Virus record (IMG/VR): IMGVR_UViG_3300030331_003431
Coordinates: 1-30,797 of that record
DNA: 30,797 nt
Direction: 5' to 3' (one strand)
Source of the DNA: a virus
Shown here: one piece after another, positions 15,250 through 23,275 of the stretch
Position numbering within the stretch: the stretch's first letter is position 1
Layout: each line of letters opens with the position of its first letter
The notes under the pieces: model-generated
Seen by the model: only the letters and a program-made list of their open reading frames with translations
Told to the model about the DNA's origin: nothing
Databases searched by the model: none
Translations under genes and position numbers: made by a program

Positions 15250-18200
15250 ATGGATAATTTTGAAGACAATAAACTAAATAAAGTTTCTATAGTTAACACG
15301 CCATCTGGTGGAAAACAAGTTCAAAACTTTAATCTTAATGCTGCTAGATCTGCTTTATATGATTTAGATTATTCTACTGAAGACGCTCAAATGGCTATTG
15401 CACGTAGATTAGCAAAAGAAACGGGTTTTAATATTGACAAAGCTTTTAATGCAGGTTTTAACACAGAAGAAGTTATAAGTAAGCTTACGGGAATAAAGTC
15501 TGAAGGTTTTGTTCCTACAGCAATAGAAAGTTTTTCTGAAAACATACTTCCCGGAACAGCCGCAGGATTTGGTTTTAAAAAAGGTTTTGATGTTACTAAA
15601 CCATTAGGTAAATTAGCTCGTGGAAAATCCTTACCTTTTCAAGCGGGAATTTTTGGTACACGGTTGATAAGTGGGTTAGTGGGAGCAGCTTTATTTGGGG
15701 GAACAACAAAGGCTGGACAAGATATAGTAGGGGAAAAATTAGGGTTAGACATGGACCCACAAAGGTTAGCTTCAGATAGGCCCGCAGAAGTTTTTGGTGA
15801 AACGGCGGCTTATTTTACTGGGGGCATAATACCTACAAACAGATTATTAGCGACTATTGGAGATGACTTTTCTATTTTACCTGCAATTAAATTAGCTGAA
15901 AATGTTTCAGCAGGTGCTAAAACATATAGTGTTCCACCTAGTTCTTTTGGTGCAAAATATGGTGAAGGTATTAGTGCTGCTTTGAGGGATTTAGGTAAAT
16001 TAGCCCGTGAAAAACCTTCAAAACTTGTAATTCCAGAATTAGGTGCTTCAGCGGCGGCATCTGCGGCAGGTGCAGGATCTGAATTTGTTTTTCCAGAAGA
16101 TAATGTTAGTAGATTTTTAGCAGAAACAAGTGCGGCTATAATTTCTCCTTTTCGTATTGTTACATCCGTGGCTGCTAATGCTTCTGGAGGATTTCAAAAA
16201 ATATTAGGTAAATTTTCAAAAGAAAAAAGAGCGGAGTCTGTTGCTAATTATTTAGACGAACAATTAAGTAAATTAGCGGACCCTGAAAGCAAAGTATTTA
16301 CACAATATCAACGAGGCACGGCCGCCGAATCTTTAAGTCAAATTGACGAAGCTGCAAGAACTAACACAGGTTTAATGGGTTTAGAACTTGTAGATGAATT
16401 TGGTAATCCACTACCTTTTACTCCCGGTCAAAGATCTGGAAGCGTTCTTTTACAAATATTAGAAAATTTAATTAGTCAAAGATCCGGTAATGAAGCTTTA
16501 AGACAAAACATAAAATCTTCAGCACAAGAAGGATTAAATTCTATCAATCGTTTAATAGTTGGATTAAACAGAGAAGGTTCAGATGAAGCTTTAATTACTG
16601 CGGCAGATTTAGAAGTACGTGGCATTGAAAGCATATTGCAATTAGAGGCAAACAATGTTGCAGCTAATTATCTTAATTTTATTGAAAAATTATCTAACAT
16701 AGATGAAACAACAATAACCCCTGATAACGTACTTAGAATAAAAGAACGATCTAGTAGAGTTGCAAAGGAACGTTTAGATAATGCTTTAAATAATTCTAAA
16801 AAAGTTGAAAATTCTTTGTATGCGGACATTAAAATGACGGAAACTATTAAACCCGTTGAACTTATGAAAGCAATACAAGACGATATGGCACAGTACAGTG
16901 TTGATGCGGTTTTAGACGGCGTTAAAATTCCTAAAGCTAATTTACCCTTGGCTGAATCTTTAATTAGTTCTAATAAACAAAAACAAGCTAAAGAAATTGA
17001 TCAAAAAATAACGCCTAAAACAAATCGTCTTGAAAATTTAAATTTACGTTCTCAAAATATATTTGAACGGGGCGAGCGAAAAATAACAAAAGAAACCGTT
17101 GATAAAAGATTTGAAATAGGGGTTCGCAAAGATGTAGTGCCCACTAATATATATCAACAAACTTTAAATCAACTTTACGATTTAATAGCTCCAAATAAAT
17201 CTTTTAATGAGTTAAATAGCGAAGATTTTCAAAAGGCTCTTCAGCAATTAGAAAAAACAGATAAAAGAAAAACATCGGGATTTACTTTTGATCCATCTGT
17301 TACAGGTGTAAAAGGTACAAAAGAAGATGTTTTACAAATGTCAGAAATAATTTCTACAAAGCTTAATAAACAACAACGTAATGATGTTATTGGAATTTTA
17401 AAAAATAACATCAAAATAAACAATTTAATTTCTGAAATAGATGGATTACTTGATCAACGTAAAATAATTTTAGATAGACCTGATGAACTTGAACCTATTA
17501 CATTAAACAAGTTAACTAAAACAAGAACACAAATTAGAAAAGATAAAGAAGATGCTTTAGCTAAAAATGAAAAAAATCTAGCTAGACGTTATGGCAATAT
17601 AGAAAAAGCTATTACAAGAGATTTATTAGCTTCTGTAGGTTATCGAACAAGTCCAGACGGTGAAGTAGTGCCGTCAGATACAAAAATAATTTCTGAAGTT
17701 ATGAAATCAGAACAAGGTAAAAAACAGTTACGAGCGTATGTTTTTACTTTTTTAAGGAACGAAGCTTTCGAACGGTCTTTTGCAGGTAAACTTAATAAAA
17801 AACAAAGAGATAAAGTTAATATAGTTGACGCTGATACAGCACTTCATTATTTATTTAGAAACGATGATGATTCTTCCGCTGTTTACTATGAACAGTTAGA
17901 TAATGCAATAAATTTTTTAAATAGAATGACTAAACAAGAGTTAAAAGGTGTTCAAGGAGAAACGGTTCTTGACCCAAAAAACCCTTTACTTAAAGAACTT
18001 TCTACAGATATTTTAGACGATACTGTTACGTTTAATAAATCTGTAACAGATTTTATAAGAGCTTCCTTATTTACAAAACTTCAACCAGATGAAGCACTTC
18101 TTGGAAAAATACAAAAAGGTGTAAGAAGTAGAGAAGATGATACAAGTTTATTTCCTAAATCTTTAACGGAAGAAGCAATACCTACGATTACAAGAAAAAA

Positions 18201-19452
18201 TTTAGATAATTTTTTTAATAGGTATAATCGTGTTTTTGAATTAAACCCGGAAATGGTTGGTTTAAAAGCGGATTTAGAAAATCCAATAACAAGAGAAATA
18301 TTACAAAGAATGTTTAACGTTGATGTTCCTTCTTTTAGAAAAGTAAACATGTTTGAAAGTCCTAATACGTACATAAGTAGTTTACAAAATAATGAACGAT
18401 TTGGTCAACTTATAAAAAATTCACCAACCACAGTTATTCATAATATTTTGACTACAAAAAGTGTTAAAACACCAGAAGCTCAATTAAAAAATTTAATTGA
18501 TTTTGCAAAAAATCCGACTAAAACGGAAAACACGGTTCCTGTAAAAGATAATTTAGAGGCCATTAAATATGCGGTTGTGGATTTTGCATTAAAAAGAACG
18601 GCTTTTAATGCTAGCAAAAATTTAGATAGTGACAACGTTGATATGGCACCTTTTTTTAACACTTTTTTTAAAGAAGGTATTTTAAAAAATAAAAATAAAC
18701 CCAAACAAAATTTAATTGATTTTTTAGTTCAAGAAAATGTTGTAGAAAAAGGCTTTAAAAATCGTTTAATACAATTTCAAAAAGCATCAAAGAATTTAAA
18801 TTTTTCAAGAGATATACAACTTACAGATAAAGATTTAACAGATTTTTTAGAGGGCAATGGTTTGCTCATGCAGTATCTTGTTAAAGTATTTGGCGCATTA
18901 GGTGGAAGAAGTTTAAATACAGGAACACTTCAAGCACCGCAGTTTGGAGCTTCCATAGCCGATAATTTTATTAACAACATGCCTAATTTACTAATCAACG
19001 ATTTAATTGTGTCGGCATTGTCGCCTTCCATAACAAATGATAGTGTCTTTTCGAGTATAGTAAATAAATCTAAAAAAACACAGCAAAAAGTGGATGCGGT
19101 AGAAAATTTAGGCTTTATGGTAGGTAAATTGTTAAGTTTTCCTTTCAATCTTAGCTCAATCCTATCTAGAACTTCTGTTGATGCAGTTTCAAATGAAGAC
19201 GCGGATGAATTGAATACAGAGCCTGATAATCAAACTTCTATTAAACCTTTTATATCAAATGAAACAAATTTGCAGCCTGTAACACAATCCGCATCACCGC
19301 CATCAGCATCATCGGAACCGACTAACATTGTTCAAGCACCTTCACAACCAATAAATCGTGAAGCATACGCCGCTATGTTTCCTGACGATATAACAAGTCC
19401 TTTAATAGAACAACAAAATATTGGAAAAGGAATTGGATCTTTGATAGGTTAA
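15250..19452 (+). CDS. Very large internal virion / ejection protein candidate
   Basis: 1400 aa, the largest gene here. ATG 15250 is preferred to TTG 15238, since GAG lies seven bases ahead and the TTG has no ribosome site. N-terminal helical domain (YDLDYSTEDAQMAIARRLAK), then Gly/Ala-rich potentially membrane-active segments (residues about 90-170 and 255-300), then the block GNPLPFTPGQRSGSVLLQIL. Some 800 residues of Lys/Asn/Glu-rich helix follow, then a Pro/Ser/Gln-rich linker and a conserved-looking end, EAYAAMFPDDITSPLI, near the terminus. Size, composition and last place in the block suggest the T7 gp16-like role of the largest ejected protein. I see no lysozyme, protease or transglycosylase motif. 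Confidence 0.6.
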   Translation: MDNFEDNKLNKVSIVNTPSGGKQVQNFNLNAARSALYDLDYSTEDAQMAIARRLAKETGFNIDKAFNAGFNTEEVISKLTGIKSEGFVPTAIESFSENILPGTAAGFGFKKGFDVTKPLGKLARGKSLPFQAGIFGTRLISGLVGAALFGGTTKAGQDIVGEKLGLDMDPQRLASDRPAEVFGETAAYFTGGIIPTNRLLATIGDDFSILPAIKLAENVSAGAKTYSVPPSSFGAKYGEGISAALRDLGKLAREKPSKLVIPELGASAAASAAGAGSEFVFPEDNVSRFLAETSAAIISPFRIVTSVAANASGGFQKILGKFSKEKRAESVANYLDEQLSKLADPESKVFTQYQRGTAAESLSQIDEAARTNTGLMGLELVDEFGNPLPFTPGQRSGSVLLQILENLISQRSGNEALRQNIKSSAQEGLNSINRLIVGLNREGSDEALITAADLEVRGIESILQLEANNVAANYLNFIEKLSNIDETTITPDNVLRIKERSSRVAKERLDNALNNSKKVENSLYADIKMTETIKPVELMKAIQDDMAQYSVDAVLDGVKIPKANLPLAESLISSNKQKQAKEIDQKITPKTNRLENLNLRSQNIFERGERKITKETVDKRFEIGVRKDVVPTNIYQQTLNQLYDLIAPNKSFNELNSEDFQKALQQLEKTDKRKTSGFTFDPSVTGVKGTKEDVLQMSEIISTKLNKQQRNDVIGILKNNIKINNLISEIDGLLDQRKIILDRPDELEPITLNKLTKTRTQIRKDKEDALAKNEKNLARRYGNIEKAITRDLLASVGYRTSPDGEVVPSDTKIISEVMKSEQGKKQLRAYVFTFLRNEAFERSFAGKLNKKQRDKVNIVDADTALHYLFRNDDDSSAVYYEQLDNAINFLNRMTKQELKGVQGETVLDPKNPLLKELSTDILDDTVTFNKSVTDFIRASLFTKLQPDEALLGKIQKGVRSREDDTSLFPKSLTEEAIPTITRKNLDNFFNRYNRVFELNPEMVGLKADLENPITREILQRMFNVDVPSFRKVNMFESPNTYISSLQNNERFGQLIKNSPTTVIHNILTTKSVKTPEAQLKNLIDFAKNPTKTENTVPVKDNLEAIKYAVVDFALKRTAFNASKNLDSDNVDMAPFFNTFFKEGILKNKNKPKQNLIDFLVQENVVEKGFKNRLIQFQKASKNLNFSRDIQLTDKDLTDFLEGNGLLMQYLVKVFGALGGRSLNTGTLQAPQFGASIADNFINNMPNLLINDLIVSALSPSITNDSVFSSIVNKSKKTQQKVDAVENLGFMVGKLLSFPFNLSSILSRTSVDAVSNEDADELNTEPDNQTSIKPFISNETNLQPVTQSASPPSASSEPTNIVQAPSQPINREAYAAMFPDDITSPLIEQQNIGKGIGSLIG

Positions 19453-19457
19453 ATTAA

Positions 19458-19943
19458 ATGCCTGATCCCTTAACTGTTACAGCAGCAATTACTTTAGCTA
19501 GCAAAGCAGTTAATCAAGTTACTAAGTTAGTTCAAAGTGGTAGAGAATTAGAAGATTGTGTAGGACATATAAGCCGCTGGTTTGAGTGCTGCTCAGATAT
19601 AAATAAAGCTCGTGAACGAGCGGAAAATCCACCATTTTTTAAAAAACTTACAAACGCTAAGTCTGTAGAATCAGAAGCTCTTGATGCTATGATTGCACAA
19701 AAAAAGATGCGTGATCAACGAGCACAGTTACGTGAGCTTATTATGTGGCAATGGGGCAAGGACGAATGGGATAATCTTCTTGCTCAAGAAAAAGAAATAC
19801 GGGAAAGACGGGCTAAAGCCATACATAATCGTATTATTTTAAGACAAAAAATATTTGATTTTGTTATTGGGATATTAGGAATAATTGCAGTTTTAGGAAT
19901 AATTATAGGATTTATTTGGGTTATTTCACTGGGCGGTGAATAA
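19458..19943 (+). CDS. C-terminally membrane-anchored helical protein
   Basis: 161 aa. The soluble part contains RELEDCVGHISRWFECCSDI, with three Cys, and LRELIMWQWGKDEWDNLLAQ. Residues about 133-157 are one hydrophobic segment (FVIGILGIIAVLGIIIGFIW) preceded by Arg/Lys-rich helix. I recall this type from several marine phages as a conserved protein of unknown role. Place at the end of the late operon is where lysis genes often sit, so a holin or spanin-like function is possible, but no family signature proves it. It is coupled by TAATG to the next gene. Confidence 0.65.
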   Translation: MPDPLTVTAAITLASKAVNQVTKLVQSGRELEDCVGHISRWFECCSDINKARERAENPPFFKKLTNAKSVESEALDAMIAQKKMRDQRAQLRELIMWQWGKDEWDNLLAQEKEIRERRAKAIHNRIILRQKIFDFVIGILGIIAVLGIIIGFIWVISLGGE

Positions 19944-20152
19944 TGCTTCTTGTATTTATGCTCACAACCTTTTTAGATGGACGGCCACAACCTGATAAAT
20001 CTTATTGGTACGACATTAACAGATGTCAGTATTTTGCTAAAAGCATCCGGCGACAAAACTATTGGCTGAGTCAAAAATATAACCAACCTGAAATCGGTGC
20101 AACCTGTATGCCCGTTATGGTAAATCCAAATACGACAAAAGTTTGGCGTTAA
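19943..20152 (+). CDS. Small protein with hydrophobic N-terminus
   Basis: 69 aa. The first 11 residues (MLLVFMLTTFL) are hydrophobic but too short for a sure signal or TM segment. The rest is aromatic and polar (DKSYWYDINRCQYFAKSIRR, then QNYWLSQKYNQPEIGATCMP) with two Cys. It starts in the stop codon of the membrane-protein gene, so the pair may act together. I recognise the type as conserved in marine phages, without function. Its stop overlaps the stop of the minus-strand 55-aa gene by four bases. There is no lipobox, so an outer-spanin call is not supported. Confidence 0.65.
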   Translation: MLLVFMLTTFLDGRPQPDKSYWYDINRCQYFAKSIRRQNYWLSQKYNQPEIGATCMPVMVNPNTTKVWR

Positions 20153-20316
20153 AGTTTACTTTCATCTTTTACGGAGGTTTTTAAAATATCTAAAGATTTT
20201 TGTAAGTTTTTCTCTGAGTTTACACTAGGATCTTCAGATAACGTATCTTTCATTGATTTAAAAATAAAATTTAAATCGTCTTTTTTTATATAGTAACAGG
20301 TATATACTTGTGTCAC
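20149..20316 (-). CDS. 55-aa lysine/serine-rich protein behind the SNF2 gene, GTG start
   Basis: Minus-strand reading frame from GTG 20316 to TAA ending at 20149. The product starts VTQVYTCYYIKKDDLNFIFK and ends in KTSVKDESKL. AAAGGA stands about eight bases ahead of the GTG, just after the stop of the helicase gene, and the frame fills the gap exactly to the convergent operon. These points make it a probable real small gene cotranscribed with the helicase. Its function is unknown; it is amphipathic, charged and probably helical. A helicase-associated accessory peptide is only a guess from position. Confidence 0.6.
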   Translation of the reverse strand: MTQVYTCYYIKKDDLNFIFKSMKDTLSEDPSVNSEKNLQKSLDILKTSVKDESKL

Positions 20317-20328
20317 GTAAAATTTCCT

Positions 20329-21783
20329 TTAAATTAACCAATCTCTTGTTTTTTCACCTAAAACTTCTGAACTTATATTTATTTTTGATTTAAGTGCATT
20401 CAATATCTTTTCATCTATGGTTCCAATACTTACTAAATCAATGTATGTAACAGGACTTTCTTGACCTATACGATGCGGTCTATCTTCTGATTGCAACCTA
20501 ATTTCTAAATCATAAGCATTAGAAAAATAAATTACCGTAGTGGCGGCAGTTAACGTTAAACCAAATCCCCCTGTTTTTGGTTGTCCTACAAAAAATCGTA
20601 AAGACGAATTTATATCTTGAAATTGTTCAACTATTTTTTGTCTTTCATTTTGTGGAGTGCCACCATAATAAATTGCCGTCGAATCGTTTCCAAAACGACG
20701 GCGCAAGGCTTCAGCAACTTGTAAAACATCATGCGTCCATGTTGCCCAAATTATTGCTTTTCCTTGTAATTCATCTACTGTTTCTAACAAACTATCCAGT
20801 CTATTATTTTTTATGGGTTGTATTGTGTTTTCGTCTGGCTGTAAATGACCGCAAACAATTTGTTGTAAACGCATAATTTGAGTTAAAACACTTTGGGTAG
20901 TTGATAATTCTCCGTTATCAAATTGAGCTAAAGCAAGACTTTTCATTTGCTTATATAAATTTTTTTGTTCTGTAGTCATTTGAACTTCGCGCAACATATA
21001 AATTTTTTTGGGTAAATCTAAACAATCATCTTTTAAAACACGTTCAGAAAAACAATCTATTTTTGTATTTAATTCATCTAATCGCTGATAACCCGTAATT
21101 TCTCTAAAACTGCGTGGGCCTAACGTTCTTTGACGAACCACGGCATAACGATTTTGAAATGTGAAAAAATTTTTAAAACCGAGTAATTTAGAATTAAGCA
21201 CTTCACATTGACTATATAAATCTAAGGGACTTTTTGTAATCGGACTACCGGTAAGAATGCGTTTAAATTTTGCAATTTTTGATAGTTTAATAACATTTTT
21301 TGTACGCAACGCTTTATAATTTTTTATTGTTGTTGATTCATCTACTATTAAAAAGTTGTCTGGATTTTCTTTAAAATATCTTAATGAGGTCATTACACCC
21401 TTGGTTGTTGACATAGCTTCGATGTTCATAATTAAAATATGCAAAAATCCCGGTTCACGGTTCTTTCTAAAAACTAAATCTCGCATAGTTTCTTGAAACT
21501 TTTTTGTCATGTTAGGTTGCCAACGCACCATTTTAATTTTAATTTTTTCCGACAAATGTTGCGGAATTTCCTTAGAATACCAGTTGTCAAAAACACCTTT
21601 TGGCGCTAAAACCAAAACGGTATCTATTTTATTTTTTTGAAATAAAGTGCCAAAAGTATCTATAGCTACTTTTGTTTTTCCTGTACCCATTTCCATAAAA
21701 AGAGCAAATTCTTTTTTATCCCAACTTTTATCAAAAGCAGTTTGTTGATGTTTATAGGCTTTTGTTTTGCTTTTATATTCCAT
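20329..21783 (-). CDS. SNF2-family DNA-dependent ATPase / helicase
   Basis: 484 aa, both RecA-like lobes. Lobe 1: MGTGKTK (Walker A, residues 32-38), VLAPKGVFDNW (Ia), LIVDES (motif II, DES at 148-150), RILTGSPITKSPLDLYSQ (III). Lobe 2: AIIWATWTHDVLQVAEAL (IV), GGFGLTLTAATTVIYF (V), LQSEDRPHRIGQ (VI, residues 430-441), the SNF2 hallmark. In this superfamily the ATPase translocates on duplex DNA; phage members assist replication, recombination or clearing of bound protein. The length is minimal, without chromatin-binding extras. GGAGG lies six bases ahead of its ATG on the minus strand. It is the only replication-type gene read leftwards here, divergent from the 21880 operon. Confidence 0.85.
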   Translation of the reverse strand: MEYKSKTKAYKHQQTAFDKSWDKKEFALFMEMGTGKTKVAIDTFGTLFQKNKIDTVLVLAPKGVFDNWYSKEIPQHLSEKIKIKMVRWQPNMTKKFQETMRDLVFRKNREPGFLHILIMNIEAMSTTKGVMTSLRYFKENPDNFLIVDESTTIKNYKALRTKNVIKLSKIAKFKRILTGSPITKSPLDLYSQCEVLNSKLLGFKNFFTFQNRYAVVRQRTLGPRSFREITGYQRLDELNTKIDCFSERVLKDDCLDLPKKIYMLREVQMTTEQKNLYKQMKSLALAQFDNGELSTTQSVLTQIMRLQQIVCGHLQPDENTIQPIKNNRLDSLLETVDELQGKAIIWATWTHDVLQVAEALRRRFGNDSTAIYYGGTPQNERQKIVEQFQDINSSLRFFVGQPKTGGFGLTLTAATTVIYFSNAYDLEIRLQSEDRPHRIGQESPVTYIDLVSIGTIDEKILNALKSKINISSEVLGEKTRDWLI

Positions 21784-21796
21784 AAGGATCCTCCAC

Positions 21797-21823
21797 TTGA
21801 CATATACAAGAATATACTATAGT
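21797..21823 (+). promoter_or_regulatory. Promoter candidate for the replication operon (divergent region)
   Basis: TTGACA (21797-21802), 15-bp spacer, TATAGT (21818-21823) in the 96-bp gap between two divergent genes. The -35 is perfect, but the spacer is shorter than the usual 17. The -10 lies in the palindrome ACTATAGT. On the minus strand TTGAAG and TATATT, 15 bp apart, overlap the same bases and could serve the SNF2 gene. The plus-strand gene has a good AAGGAGAG ribosome site. Confidence 0.5.
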
Positions 21824-21879
21824 GTCGATATCTTCAAGGCTTTTAAGTCTTTAACCACGACACAAAAAGGAGAGAAAAC

Positions 21880-22470
21880 ATGTCTAAAGATTTTATGAAA
21901 ATGTTAGAAGAAGACTCCAACGATTCATCTAAGTTAAAAAACTTAGGTAATGAGTTACACACTGTATCTGAAATGGTCAGTGAGTTAGAAAACATTGATA
22001 GTCAAATAGAATTATTTGAACAGAATCTAAAAGAAGCAAAAAACAACCGTTACAAACTTGTAACAGAATCCTTACCGGCCTTACTTGCAGAATTAAATTT
22101 ATCCGAACTCAAGATGGAAGATGGGTCAATGATTTCTGTAAAACAAGTCGTAGCAGGGTCTATTAAAGTAGCAGACAGGCCACAAGCTTTTCAATGGTTA
22201 CGCGATAATGGTCATGGTGATTTAGTCAAACATGTCATTTCCGTTTCTTTTGGTGCAGGGGAGGATGACATAGCACAGAACACAAAAGCTTTGCTATCAG
22301 ATCATTTAAATGCAAATTCAAAAGGCTTGGCCGTAGATGACAAAGAAACGGTGCATAACCAAACACTTAACGCTTTCTTAAGACAACTTAATGAAAACGG
22401 AGAGGAAATTCCTGCGTTTTTTAATCCTTTTATTTCACAAGAAGCAAAACTCAAACGAGGTAAAAAATAA
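21880..22470 (+). CDS. Conserved phage replication-operon protein, unknown function
   Basis: 196 aa. N-terminal coiled coil (ELENIDSQIELFEQNLKEAK), then LPALLAELNLSELKMEDGSM with a small beta domain (ISVKQVVAGSIKV), then FQWLRDNGHGDLVKHVISVS, FGAGEDD and VHNQTLNAFLRQL. I recognise this order from short-tailed phages, where the gene sits in the early/replication block and is annotated hypothetical. No nuclease or nucleotide-binding motif is seen. It is the first gene after the promoter and is coupled by TAATG to the ssDNA-binding candidate, so a role in DNA handling or as its partner is plausible. It was not identified further. Confidence 0.7.
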   Translation: MSKDFMKMLEEDSNDSSKLKNLGNELHTVSEMVSELENIDSQIELFEQNLKEAKNNRYKLVTESLPALLAELNLSELKMEDGSMISVKQVVAGSIKVADRPQAFQWLRDNGHGDLVKHVISVSFGAGEDDIAQNTKALLSDHLNANSKGLAVDDKETVHNQTLNAFLRQLNENGEEIPAFFNPFISQEAKLKRGKK

Positions 22471-23258
22471 TGAATGGTAAACAAGTTACAAAAAAAAGTA
22501 ATTCACAAATGTCTAAAATATCAATGTTCGAAGAAGATGCCGGAGCTGGTGTAGGAAATTTAGGTCAAGAAGATTTAGCCTTGCCTTTCCTTAAATTATT
22601 GCAGAAAAATAACGCAACAGATTTTACAAAATCGGATGGTAACGTTGCTTCTCCCGGAGATATTCTTAACACAGTTTCTAGTGAAATTTACTCTGGAAAA
22701 GATGGGTTAAGAGTAATCCCGTGCGCTTATCAGCGAAGGTGGATTGAATGGTCACCAATGAACGATGGTCAAAAAGGCCCTGTTAATATATTTTTACCGC
22801 ATGAAAAACTGCCAAAATATGAACGGTCTCCAGAAGATAACAAAGAATACATTGTAGATGGTGGGGGTAATTATCTCGAAGATACACACAATCATTTCAT
22901 ATTGGTGGTAGACGATGACAATATTGCAAGCAGTGCTTTAATCGCTATGCGTTCTACTGGATTGAAGAAATCAAAAAAATGGAACAGTCAGATAGCTTCT
23001 TTGGTACTTCAAGGTCAAAACGGGCCGTTTGTACCACCGCGTTATTCTCACATTTATAATTTAAAAACTGTGCTGGAACAGGGTAAAAATAATTATACTT
23101 GGTGGAACTGGGAAATAACTCGTGAGGGTCCTATTCAAAGTGATGAACTTTATGCTCAAGCTAAAATGTTTAGCAAGTCTTGTGATGCGGGAGATGTGGT
23201 GGTCAAACACGAAAAGGACGACATTTCTGAAAATTCTAGTAGCGATGTACCCTTTTAG
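22470..23258 (+). CDS. Probable single-stranded DNA-binding protein with SSB-like acidic tip
   Basis: 262 aa. Aromatic-rich beta protein: LALPFLKLLQ, SPGDILNTVSSEIYSGKDGL, VIPCAYQRRWIEWSP, SHIYNLKTVLEQGKNNYTWW. The last 20 residues are acidic and Ser-rich and end SSSDVPF. Bacterial SSB ends in an acidic tip closing DIPF, which recruits replication enzymes; T7 gp2.5 has an acidic aromatic tail. The terminal DVPF and the place beside primase and polymerase support a phage ssDNA-binding role. I cannot confirm an OB fold by eye. GAGGT stands nine bases ahead of the ATG, coupled to the upstream gene. An alternative is a recombination accessory protein. Confidence 0.6.
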   Translation: MNGKQVTKKSNSQMSKISMFEEDAGAGVGNLGQEDLALPFLKLLQKNNATDFTKSDGNVASPGDILNTVSSEIYSGKDGLRVIPCAYQRRWIEWSPMNDGQKGPVNIFLPHEKLPKYERSPEDNKEYIVDGGGNYLEDTHNHFILVVDDDNIASSALIAMRSTGLKKSKKWNSQIASLVLQGQNGPFVPPRYSHIYNLKTVLEQGKNNYTWWNWEITREGPIQSDELYAQAKMFSKSCDAGDVVVKHEKDDISENSSSDVPF

Positions 23259-23275
23259 TTTGAAAGTACAATTAG

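Noticed and set aside
19458-20152. Spanin pair
   Set aside because: The membrane anchor is C-terminal and the second protein has no lipobox, so inner/outer spanin features are missing.
21808-21830. Minus-strand CGACACTATAG resembling a T7-type promoter
   Set aside because: It lacks two bases of the T7 pattern and no single-subunit RNA polymerase gene is seen in the window; chance similarity in AT-rich DNA is likelier.
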